Source: CAWIHK01 sp963835935
Lineage (GTDB): Bacteria; Bacteroidota; Ignavibacteria; UBA10030; CAVZMI01
NCBI GenBank assembly: GCA_963835935.1
Contig: CAWIHK010000002.1
Location: forward strand, 806,001-870,000
DNA: 64,000 nt
Direction: 5' to 3'
The notes beneath the pieces were generated by a model. It saw only the letters and a program-made list of their open reading frames with translations. It was not told the DNA's origin and did no database searches. The position numbers were made by a program, and so were the translations under genes. Position 1 is the stretch's first letter. Each line of letters starts with the position of its first letter. Shown here piece after piece: positions 44,309-52,706 of the stretch.

Positions 44309-46564
44309 TTAGAACTCGAAGTTAAATCCAAATGTCGGAATGATCGGCAACAAACGCACATCGGTTACCTTTATTGGATTTTTTGATGTGTCAAATTCTT
44401 TATACCATACATTCCGATGATTATAAACATTGAATACCTGGAAATACCAACCCCCCTTCATTCCGAAAAGAATCGCTTTTTTATTTACGCTGACATCCAG
44501 CCTGTGGTACGGTTCCAGCCGGCGGTTGTACCGGTCCCCGGAAAGGATGAGATCATATGTCAGATCGGGTGTAGACATCGCGTATCTGCCCGCACCTGTA
44601 GTGTATGCCTGTCCGGTTGCATAGGTGTAGATTATTCCAAAGCGCCAGTTTTCATCCAATTGATAATTTCCAACCACCGACAAATCATGCCTTCTATCGT
44701 ATTTCGGCTGAAATTCCCTTCCTCCGTTGATCTCGGGGAAAGTTCGATATGTCCATGATAAAGTATAACCGATATATCCGGTAAAGCACCCAATTTTTTT
44801 CTGAAAAAATAATTCCGCGCCGAATGACCGGCCAGTGCCGATGTCGAACAAATCTCTCATTTCCGTTGTGGTCGTTTGTTCATCCTTCAATTCGACGATA
44901 TCCTTATACTTCTTGTAATAAACTTCGATGTTCAGATCGTATCCTTTCCATGGCTGTGTTTCGGCGCCAAGGACAAAATCAATCGATCGCGCCGGATTCA
45001 TTTTTTTATCGATCGGCATCCACAAATCGAAATACGAAAACTCATCCGACGATAGGAGATTTAAATATTGATAATAAACTCCGGTCGACGCTTTTAACGA
45101 GACATCTTCAGTAAGGAGATAGGAAGTTGAAAAACGTGGGCCTAAATAAATTTTATTATTCGTGTTCTGACGTTCTCCGCGAACGCCATATTGGATTTTC
45201 CAGAGTTCTGTGATACCCCATTCATCCTGAGCATAAATCGCTAACAAGGCAGGCTTGTGCTCTTCATTATAGAGCGTATTGTCCTCAAATTTACAGAGAA
45301 AACCAACATTATATTGCGTCCACCAGAATCAGAGTTTGGCAAAATGACTATCTGTTATATAATACGAAAGGTCACCACGGATCGAATAATCGGAAATATG
45401 ATTTTGGAATAACAGCTTGCTTCCGGATATATCGCCATTCAATTCGGAATTATACTCACTACCGGTTGCAATAATATTTGAAAAAAGTTTGGAGCTAAAG
45501 ATATGAGTGTACTTCAGAGAGCCTGTTCGATTACCCCAAAATGTGTAGGTAGTAATATCGTCGTCGCGCATATCCATTTTCAAATCATCCTTACCGAGAT
45601 AACCGGATAACGTGAGTTTATTATTCTGATCAAAGTCGAAATTAATTTTCCCATTTGCGTCGTAAAAATAGTAGAGGGGGATGGGATGCTGACCGGTGTC
45701 AAGACCGGCAGTTTTTATAAAAAGATCTAAATATGTTCGTCGTGCGGAAAGAAACCATGAGCCGAAAGGGGACGGCCCTTCGAGTGTCAGGCGCGAACTG
45801 ATTAAGCTCACTGATCCCTTCCCCTCGAAATAATTTCGGTTTCCATCCTTGTTCGTCGTGTTTAAGACTGATGAGAGTCTCCCGCCGTATTCTGCCGGGA
45901 GTCCTCCTTTCAACAATTCGATATCCTTTATAGCATCATTATTGAACGTGCTGAAGAATCCGAAAAGATGGGAAGGATTATAAACCACCGTTCCGTCAAG
46001 CAGGATTAGATTCTCGGCGGGACCGCCTCCACGCACATACAGTCCGTTGGAAATTTCGGAACCGGCTTTTACGCCGGGCATCATCTGTAATGACCGGAAG
46101 AGATCGGTTTCTCCGATAGACGGCAAAGCTTCGAGATCCTTCGGTTTGAGAATGACCATGCTCGTTTGAACAGTCTTCTTCCGTTCCGCACGATCGGCTT
46201 CGACGGTCACACCGTTCACCTCAACCGTTTCTGTCGTTAAATAAAAATTCCGAACGACATCATCGTTAAGAATTATATCGACTGTCTGCGTCGCATATCC
46301 AATGATTGATACGACAATCTGATATTTCCCCTGCGGCACGTTCGGAATCGCGAAATATCCGGATACGTTTGTCGATCCACCGAGATTTGTTCCTTTTAAC
46401 ATTACATTCACATAAGCCAACGGCTCTCCATTCGACTTGTCATGCACAAAACCACTCAACGTCACCGGCTCCCCCGGCGCACGATGTCTGGCTTCACCGG
46501 AAAGTACGTATGACGGCAGTACGAGCAGACATAGAAATACTAATGCAATTCTGATTGTTTTCAT
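44309..46564 (-). pseudogene. TonB-dependent receptor interrupted by one in-frame TGA
   Basis: The whole receptor is in a single frame from the ATG at 46564 to the stop at 44309 (about 750 codons), except for one TGA at 45329-45331. N-terminal signal peptide, CarboxypepD_reg-like domain ('SGFVHDKSNGEPLAYVNVMLKGTNLGGSTN'), plug ('LPSIGETDLFRSLQMMPGVK', 'GLYVRGGGPAENLILLDG') and most of a barrel are present. After the stop the frame continues as F-W-W-T-Q-Y-N-V-G-F to the C-terminal strand 'TFGFNFEF'. The TGA may be a GGA or CGA codon changed by mutation or sequencing error. If real, the protein would be truncated and the receptor lost. Confidence 0.88.
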
Positions 46565-46841
46565 ATTCTCCCACTCATGGTAGAAATGGCTTTTTATTTT
46601 TCGGGATGCACGGGAAAATCCCGATTTATATACGACAAACATCAAAAAAGGTTATTCAAATAATAAAAATATCTCGATAAAATCAAAGTGTATTTTCAGG
46701 ATGTAAAATTATAAGAAAAAAAGATAGGCGACGAATTCCGACAAGAAGGCGGCCGGCCCTAGTTCTATCGCCCGACCGGCACGCCTCTAATCATTTCACA
46801 AACTCCAACTGACCATTTGGTTTGGGATCGACCGAAGACGA

Positions 46842-47228
46842 TCATTCTTTTTGTTCCGTGGATCCGGAATGAAAATGGGAATCGTATTTTTCTTCACACC
46901 GCATATAATGTTCTTTCCATTTTGCTTCGAATTTTTCCCGCTCTTCAGGGCTCATCGCCGCCAATTTTTCTTCGAATTTCTTTCTCCGGTCATCATCCCA
47001 TCCATGATGCCAGCCATGGTGTGAGCGTTTGTGAGGACAGCCGCCCAAAAATATTTTCGCCAACACCAAAAGCCCAACAGCTTGCCAGAATGTTAGCGCC
47101 GGGCCATGGAAGATTTCCGGAACCAAAGCATTCCATAAGAACATGACGAGATATCCGAACACGGCAAGAAAAACCATCACAATGATAGTGATCAGCGGAA
47201 TCTTGAACCATAATTTTTTCCTATGCAT
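46842..47228 (-). CDS. Small membrane protein downstream of an ECF sigma factor
   Basis: A 128-residue protein with two membrane helices (about 10-33 and 43-62) and a cytoplasmic or periplasmic tail rich in His, Glu and Lys ('PHKRSHHGWHHGWDDDRRKKFEEKLAAMSPEEREKFEAKW'). The H-rich stretch could bind metal. The gene starts 33 nt after the sigma factor gene, so it may be its membrane anchor or anti-sigma-like regulator, or an associated stress protein. No named family was recognised. Confidence 0.75.
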   Translation of the reverse strand: MHRKKLWFKIPLITIIVMVFLAVFGYLVMFLWNALVPEIFHGPALTFWQAVGLLVLAKIFLGGCPHKRSHHGWHHGWDDDRRKKFEEKLAAMSPEEREKFEAKWKEHYMRCEEKYDSHFHSGSTEQKE

Positions 47229-47261
47229 GTTGATTAATCCTTTAAATTTATTTTTATTCTG

Positions 47262-47858
47262 TTATTTACGATCGAAAAACTCTTCATACAAATCTGCCAA
47301 TTGCTCCCGCAAGTAAAGCATAGCGTAACGTTTGCGCGAGAGAAGAGTGTTAATTGAAATGCCGGTTAATTCAGAAATTTCTTTAAAACTTTTTCCTTCC
47401 AACTCATTCATGACAAAAACTTCCTTTTGTTCTTCCGGCAACTCGTCGAGCGTATCGGCAAGCAATGGCCAAACAGTCGAGCGAAGATATAATACATCAG
47501 GATTTTCTTTCGGATCGAACAGCATATCTTCGAGATGTAACGGAATATTATCTTCGTCGCTCTCATTGTGCATGCTGTTTATCTGTTCCAACGATAGAGT
47601 TTTACGTTTCCTATACCAATCGATGATTTTATTTCCCGCCACTCGATATAACCATGCAGTAGTATTTTCGATGGCTTCGGTTCGGGTTGTGTTAAAAAAT
47701 TGATACAACACGTCCTGCACGAGATCCTCCGCGTCGAGATCGCTTGAAATCTTCCGTCTGATAAAATCGAAGAGTCGCCTTCGATCCTTCTCAATGCTCC
47801 GAAGATTGACCACGTATTCAACTGCAGTATCGATAAAGTTCCCTTTCCTTTCCGGCAT
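47262..47858 (-). CDS. ECF-type RNA polymerase sigma factor
   Basis: About 198 residues; ATG at 47858 (a GTG at 47864 is also in frame). Region 2 ('DAEDLVQDVLYQFFNTT...NTTAWLYRVAGNKIIDWYRKRK') and region 4 ('LDELPEEQKEVFVMNELEGKSFKEISELTGISINTLLSRKRYAMLYLREQL') are clear. There is no FecR-like anti-sigma; instead the following gene encodes a small His-rich membrane protein that may take that role. The sigma gene is divergent from the cas6-like gene across a 322-bp region. Confidence 0.92.
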   Translation of the reverse strand: MPERKGNFIDTAVEYVVNLRSIEKDRRRLFDFIRRKISSDLDAEDLVQDVLYQFFNTTRTEAIENTTAWLYRVAGNKIIDWYRKRKTLSLEQINSMHNESDEDNIPLHLEDMLFDPKENPDVLYLRSTVWPLLADTLDELPEEQKEVFVMNELEGKSFKEISELTGISINTLLSRKRYAMLYLREQLADLYEEFFDRK

Positions 47859-48180
47859 GTTCACTATTCACTTTCTAAATTTAAAGACGAATAACCTCGT
47901 GAAATATTGTAAAGGATTTCTTAACATACAAAACAGTTGACAAAAGCTGTAAAAACATTAACAATTTCACAAAACCCAACAGGAGAGTCGCTCAGTCAGG
48001 GACTATATCAGTGAAAAGAGAAGATTTATATTCATTTATATCATCTTTCACTACAACTGAAATGTAGATATAAAGAAAGTTGTTTTATATATATGTTTTT
48101 CTTATTATATTCTTTATGTGAGTAAATTTATTTGTCAATCAGTGACAAACCGTCTCCCAATTAAATAAGGATTATTGAAC
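47859..48180. other. Divergent intergenic region, 322 bp
   Basis: AT-rich region between the ECF sigma gene (-) and the cas6-like gene (+). It should hold both promoters. The most noticeable element is the perfect inverted repeat at 48131-48149, annotated separately. No CRISPR repeats are present. Confidence 0.5.
48131..48149 (+). promoter_or_regulatory. Perfect hairpin in the leader of the cas6-like gene
   Basis: TTTGTCA-N5-TGACAAA, 31 nt before the GTG start. It may be a DNA operator or an RNA hairpin in the 5' UTR. Cas6 enzymes bind hairpin repeats, so autogenous binding is conceivable, but this is inference. Confidence 0.55.
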
Positions 48181-49011
48181 GTGAGATTACGGTTAACATT
48201 AAAACCGGGGCGCTCGGATATCATTATACCTGTGAACTACAATCAATTCTTGAACACAACTATTTATTCATTGATGGGACAAATTATTCCATCGCCCGAC
48301 ATAGTACAAAAAGACATCGAACCGGAACGCGAAACAGAAATTAAACGATGGCAAAGTTTTTGTTTTTCACAATTACGCATCCCATTATTCAACCTTGATC
48401 GTCGATACAATACAATTGCAATTCTTTCCCAGGCATTGACATGGTATATTTCTTTTCCGGTCGACGATTCGAACTTTGAAACGGTGCGCGAAATGCTGGA
48501 GAAGAAAACATTCAGCATCGGACAACCGCAAAATGAATTTCTCATCGAACAAATAGAGCTCATGCAAGTGCCCGAGTTCGGAGATCTGATGGATTTCAGT
48601 GCACTCGGCCCGATCACGATTTCGCAATCCGATGTCCAACAGCGAGGCCGTTATCCTTATTATTTGCGAGCAAATGATGATCGGCTCGCCGGAACATTGA
48701 AGATGAACCTCCTGCAGCGATACAGATCGCTCTACGGATCGATTCCGAAAGATACAAACTTCGAAGTTACCGTCGATATGTACTACATTGCAAATCGCGG
48801 CGGCGTTGCAAAAGTTACGAAATTGATTTTCCTCAAAGAAAATCAGCCCGACGAGATGCGTGTGTACGGTTTTCTCTGTCCCGTGACAATTGAAGGAAAT
48901 CCGGAACTCATCAAGTTCGCTTATGAAACAGGGCTCGGTGAAAAAGGACAATTCGGATTCGGAATGCTGGATGTCCGGAGAGAACAAGGCGCGATTGATA
49001 ATCTCGTCTGA
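48181..49011 (+). CDS. cas6: Orphan Cas6-like CRISPR endoribonuclease
   Basis: A 276-residue protein. The start is GTG at 48181, giving the usual Cas6 N-terminus 'xRLRLTLKPG'; a TTG at 48175 is less likely. Two ferredoxin-like halves are suggested, with 'NYNQFLNTTIYSLMG' early and the C-terminal glycine-rich loop G-L-G-E-K-G-Q-F-G-F-G (about 251-261), typical of Cas6. No histidine occurs anywhere in the protein, so the classic His general base is absent; cleavage may be His-independent or lost. No other cas gene or CRISPR array is in the window. A strong terminator follows. Confidence 0.85.
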   Translation: MRLRLTLKPGRSDIIIPVNYNQFLNTTIYSLMGQIIPSPDIVQKDIEPERETEIKRWQSFCFSQLRIPLFNLDRRYNTIAILSQALTWYISFPVDDSNFETVREMLEKKTFSIGQPQNEFLIEQIELMQVPEFGDLMDFSALGPITISQSDVQQRGRYPYYLRANDDRLAGTLKMNLLQRYRSLYGSIPKDTNFEVTVDMYYIANRGGVAKVTKLIFLKENQPDEMRVYGFLCPVTIEGNPELIKFAYETGLGEKGQFGFGMLDVRREQGAIDNLV

Positions 49012-49030
49012 AGATTTTGTTTTATAAATT

Positions 49031-49063
49031 AAACCTACGCCGAAACATCGCCGTAGGTTTTTT
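49031..49063 (+). terminator. Rho-independent terminator after cas6-like gene
   Basis: AAACCTACG (49031-49039) / CGTAGGTTT (49052-49060) stem, 12-nt loop, T run. It ends the cas6-like transcript before the glycosyltransferase gene. Confidence 0.85.
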
Positions 49064-49133
49064 CATTCTATAACCGAAGCCGGGATATTTTCCCCCATGT
49101 TGAAAGAAACTTAATCGATCGATTGAATCATTC

Positions 49134-50303
49134 ATGAATCCTGAAGAGAGTGCAACCATACGCAATAATGAATCCGCATCTGATCGCGTGGCATTTTATT
49201 GCAGTTCCAAAAGTTATGGCGGTTTGGAGATCAATGTTCTCCGTTTGATACAATGGATGCAGGAACGCGGAACCTCAATCCTTCTTTTCGCATATCCCGA
49301 ATCTCCGCTGGCAACTGCAGCGAGAGAATTGAAAATAAAACTAGTCGAAATCGACATCAATAAAAAATACTTCGATTTCAAACACGCAAAAAAAGTAGCT
49401 GCTGAATTAAAGAGATTCCGCATCAAGTTGTTATTTGTCGGCGCTACAAGAGATGTTCAGTTTGGCAGTTTAATAAAAAGATTTTACTGCCCCGCATTGA
49501 AACTCGTCTATCAACAACACATGCAATTAGGAGTTCCAAAGCGGGATTTTCTCCACACGATGTATTTCAAACAATACGATGCCTGGATAACACCTTTGCA
49601 ATATCTAAAAGATCAGGTTCAAACCCTGACAAAGTTCGACATGTCAAAAGTCCATGTCATCCCATTTTGTATTGATACTAAGCAAATGCTTCAGCGAAAT
49701 ATTTCTCGTGAAGAAGCCCGACGGGAACTTCATCTTCCGGATGATAAAATAATCATCGGCACACTAGGACGCATCGACCCAAAGAAAGATCAGGAATTTC
49801 TCGTTCGCGCGATTCAATCTCTCCGCTCGAATAACTATAATATCGACGCCTTGCTAATGGGAGCACCTACACTTAATGAAGGAAACGATTATTACAATCG
49901 GATACAGATGTTGGTGAAAGATTTTGGACTGGATGACCATATTCACTTCAGACCATTTACTGATGACACAGTTCCATTTTTTAAAGCGATCGATTTTTTT
50001 GCAATGACCACGACTGCAGAAACATACGGCATGGTGACAATTGAAGCAATGGCACACTGTGTGCCCGTGATAGCAAACAATACCGGCGGCAGTAAAGAGA
50101 TTCTTGAACAAGGCAATCTGGGTTTTCTCTATGAACCCGGTAATCTCGAAGATTTTACAAATAAAGTGATCCGGCTGTTGAAAGATGAAAATGTTGCGAT
50201 GAATTTCAAAATGAATGGCGCACGTTCGGCTCTCAACACATATGATAAAAAATTCGAGTGCGAAAAAATTGAAAATCTTTTTAAAAAACTACTTTCGCGA
50301 TAA
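49134..50303 (+). CDS. Family 4 glycosyltransferase
   Basis: A 389-residue GT-B enzyme. The N-terminal acceptor domain contains 'SKSYGGLEINVLRLIQWM' (the usual GG/ER loop), and the C-terminal donor domain has 'IGTLGRIDPKKDQEFLVRA', 'ALLMGAPTLNEGNDYYN', 'IHFRPFTDDTVPFF' and the EX7E-type motif 'TTAETYGMVTIEAMAHCVPVIAN'. It probably acts on surface glycans or glycolipids, using a nucleotide-sugar donor. It is not in an obvious polysaccharide cluster. Confidence 0.92.
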   Translation: MNPEESATIRNNESASDRVAFYCSSKSYGGLEINVLRLIQWMQERGTSILLFAYPESPLATAARELKIKLVEIDINKKYFDFKHAKKVAAELKRFRIKLLFVGATRDVQFGSLIKRFYCPALKLVYQQHMQLGVPKRDFLHTMYFKQYDAWITPLQYLKDQVQTLTKFDMSKVHVIPFCIDTKQMLQRNISREEARRELHLPDDKIIIGTLGRIDPKKDQEFLVRAIQSLRSNNYNIDALLMGAPTLNEGNDYYNRIQMLVKDFGLDDHIHFRPFTDDTVPFFKAIDFFAMTTTAETYGMVTIEAMAHCVPVIANNTGGSKEILEQGNLGFLYEPGNLEDFTNKVIRLLKDENVAMNFKMNGARSALNTYDKKFECEKIENLFKKLLSR

Positions 50304-50342
50304 GCAATTATATTGATCTCTCAAGACAGAAATGAAGCAACG

Positions 50343-50505
50343 AAAGCTCCTTAAGTTCCAAAATCCAACTTTCAAACTCCAAACAAGGCCCAAAATACAA
50401 AATCCAAATCACAATAAAAAAGCTCTGTATAGACGTTTTGGTTTTGAAATTTATATTTTGTTTGAGATTTGGTATTTGTGATTTCTAATTTAATCTTCGA
50501 TTAGA
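50343..50505. repeat. AT-rich imperfect inverted repeat
   Basis: The left half consists of 'CAAAATCCAAA'-like words, and the right half of 'TTTGAGATTTGG/TTTGTGATTT' words that are roughly their complement, separated by about 50 bp. Such arms are typical of small non-coding dispersed elements. There is no ORF inside. Confidence 0.45.
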
Positions 50506-50535
50506 AAAATTTTTATTTTAAGAACAAATTATTTT

Positions 50536-51366
50536 TTACTTTTTCATTTTCCATTCCTGTATCATTTTTCCCAGGGCTATCGTGTCTTCTTTCGAATTTT
50601 GAGCTATACCTAGTTTTACAGCCTCTTCAGCTGTTGATACTGCTTCGCTGAATCTATTTAATTGTGCCAGAAGTTCCGCTTTTGTACGCATGTTAGTATA
50701 ATTTTTTTCTAACGCTATCGATCTGTCAATCCATCCTAACGCTTCATTCATGTATGTCTTATTATCCAAAGCATATCTCGCAGCTCCGTTCAAACCGCGC
50801 CAATCGGCCAACGACGATTGAATTTTTGAGAGAGTGTTGAATTCAATTTTAAAACCGATCCGCAGTCGTTCCCACGCGAGCCCAATCCGTGCGGAACTCG
50901 ATGTTAAATCTTCGAAGCTATACGACAGCCATTCTTCAAACGATCCTTGCTCAGGTACCACCTTAACTCGAAGAACATCGAATTTCGGATCGTAGATAGT
51001 TCCCCAACTTTTTATTTCGCTGTTGAAAATAACTGTCCACTCTCTTTCAGTCGGAATCATAACCAGCCGGTAAGTTCCCGCGGGAATCCGTTTACCTTCA
51101 ACCTGCACCTCGTCGCTAAAGGTAATTAGCGTCGGTTCATTGGCGCCGCTGCGCCACACTTCATTGAACGGAACAAGTTTCCCCCATATCACGCGTCCCT
51201 TCACTCCCGGACGATGATAAGAGATCGCAACTTCACTCAAGCCGATCGTCTGTTCCACTTTCGCTCGCTGACTCACGCGTGGAATGCGGGCTTGATTTTG
51301 GGCGATTGCTATCGAAATAAATCCAAAGATGGACATGACAGCAAAAAATATTTTTAATGTATTCAT
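50536..51366 (-). CDS. DUF2911 domain secreted protein
   Basis: About 276 residues, ATG at 51366 with GAGG upstream. Signal peptide (ends I-A-I-A-Q). The DUF2911 domain spans about 40-160 ('KVEQTIGLSEVAISYHRPGVKGRVIWGKLVPFNEVWRSGANEPTLITF', 'AGTYRLVMIPTEREWTVIFN'). The C-terminal 80 residues are helical TPR-like ('YMNEALGWIDRSIALEKNYTNMRTKAELLAQLNRFSEAVSTAEEAVKLG'). This architecture is common in Bacteroidota; function unknown. Confidence 0.92.
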   Translation of the reverse strand: MNTLKIFFAVMSIFGFISIAIAQNQARIPRVSQRAKVEQTIGLSEVAISYHRPGVKGRVIWGKLVPFNEVWRSGANEPTLITFSDEVQVEGKRIPAGTYRLVMIPTEREWTVIFNSEIKSWGTIYDPKFDVLRVKVVPEQGSFEEWLSYSFEDLTSSSARIGLAWERLRIGFKIEFNTLSKIQSSLADWRGLNGAARYALDNKTYMNEALGWIDRSIALEKNYTNMRTKAELLAQLNRFSEAVSTAEEAVKLGIAQNSKEDTIALGKMIQEWKMKK

Positions 51367-51716
51367 ACTATCCTCTTTCAAAACTAATCAGCATTATAAA
51401 ATATAGGCCAGTAATTACACGAATTTTTAATAAAAAATCTTGGACCGACTTTCTATTTACTTTCACTTTTTCATTTTAATTCGTGAAATTCTCCCTAAGG
51501 GATTCCTTCGGAAGTGGTAAAAAATTATATCACTGCATAATTATATTCTTTCATTCCGCTATTTCAATGAGACTATTTCAAATATTACTCTATTTGAAAT
51601 CAAAATTCAAGACGATGAACTGGAATTTCAAATATAAATATCGGATATTGAGGTATATTATTTTGATACTTCAGCAATCGATAGACTTTCTTATAAAGCC
51701 GGAGGAGTAATCATCC

Positions 51717-52706
51717 ATGTCTAAACAAGTCAATATAAGAAGCAGTAAGCAAGAATTATTCGATGCTTATCAAGAATCATTAAACAAACTTCAGGAACAG
51801 GACAAAAATCCACAGCAAGAGAAGAAAAAAAATGCGGAAAGCGCGCTTGTCGAAAAAGTATCAGCTTTATCGGTCGATTCCATTATTCAAAGTCTTAACT
51901 CCTTACGACTTGATATTGCAAAAATGCTTGATGCGCTTGGAGAACGACTTATTGTTGAACATAAAAAATTCAACGAACTAACAAATGCCGTCTCGGTGGA
52001 ACAGCAAACTTTAGAAGAACTCTTCAGCATTAAAGTACAGTCCGATTCACTTTCTGCATTGCTCGCTGCACAAAAAGAACGGCAAATGGCATTCGAATCT
52101 GAAATGACAACACGCCGTCAGCAATGGAAAATCGAACAGGATCAATTTGAATCGGCGAGAAAAGAATATGAGCAGCAAATTAAGAAAGATCGTGAGCGGG
52201 AAAAAGCAGACTACCAATATAATTTAACATTAGAACGAAAACGTGATGAAGATGTTTATGCCGCTAAGAAAATTTCCCTAGAAAAAGAGCTTCTCGACTT
52301 ACGTGTAAAAATGGAATCTGATCTGAATAGCCGTGAAAAAGCCATTGCGGAACGAGAAAAACAATTTTCCGATTTGCAGCGAACGGTTGAAGAATATCCG
52401 AAACAATTGGACAAAGCCATACACGAAGCTACAGTAAAAGTTCGCAGTGAACTTGAATTGCAGCACAAACATGAGATTGAACTGCGTGATCGCGAAATCG
52501 AAGGCGACCGTAAATTACAAAAACAGACTATCGACACGCTTCAAACAAAAATTAAGGAGATGGAAGAACAGATTAAACGGCTCACTCTGCAATCAGATGA
52601 AGCAAGGAAACAAGTGAATGGCCTTGCACTTAAAGCTCTTGAATCGGCATCGACACAGCGACCTATAGCCGCTGCGGTTGAAACCAAAACACAAGATTCA
52701 AAGTAA
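51717..52706 (+). CDS. Coiled-coil protein of unknown function
   Basis: A 329-residue charged protein. Residues about 60-300 are almost entirely long coiled coil ('EREKADYQYNLTLERKRDEDVYAAKK', 'REKAIAEREKQFSDLQRTVEEYPKQL'). There is no signal peptide or membrane helix. GGAGGAG lies about 8 nt before the ATG. The stop codon overlaps the next ATG by one base (TAATG), so it is coupled to the GH20 gene, which is surprising for a cytoplasmic coiled-coil protein. Similar myosin-like bacterial proteins are known but uncharacterised. Confidence 0.8.
   Translation: MSKQVNIRSSKQELFDAYQESLNKLQEQDKNPQQEKKKNAESALVEKVSALSVDSIIQSLNSLRLDIAKMLDALGERLIVEHKKFNELTNAVSVEQQTLEELFSIKVQSDSLSALLAAQKERQMAFESEMTTRRQQWKIEQDQFESARKEYEQQIKKDREREKADYQYNLTLERKRDEDVYAAKKISLEKELLDLRVKMESDLNSREKAIAEREKQFSDLQRTVEEYPKQLDKAIHEATVKVRSELELQHKHEIELRDREIEGDRKLQKQTIDTLQTKIKEMEEQIKRLTLQSDEARKQVNGLALKALESASTQRPIAAAVETKTQDSK

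Noticed and set aside
45329..45331. Selenocysteine or recoded TGA in the TonB receptor
   Set aside because: TonB receptors are not selenoproteins and no SECIS-like hairpin was evident just after the codon; mutation or sequencing error is simpler.
47859..49130. CRISPR array next to the cas6-like gene
   Set aside because: No regularly spaced direct repeats are present; only a single hairpin upstream and a terminator downstream.
51483..51710. 75-residue + strand ORF upstream of the coiled-coil protein gene
   Set aside because: No Shine-Dalgarno and an AT-driven composition; more likely leader/promoter DNA.
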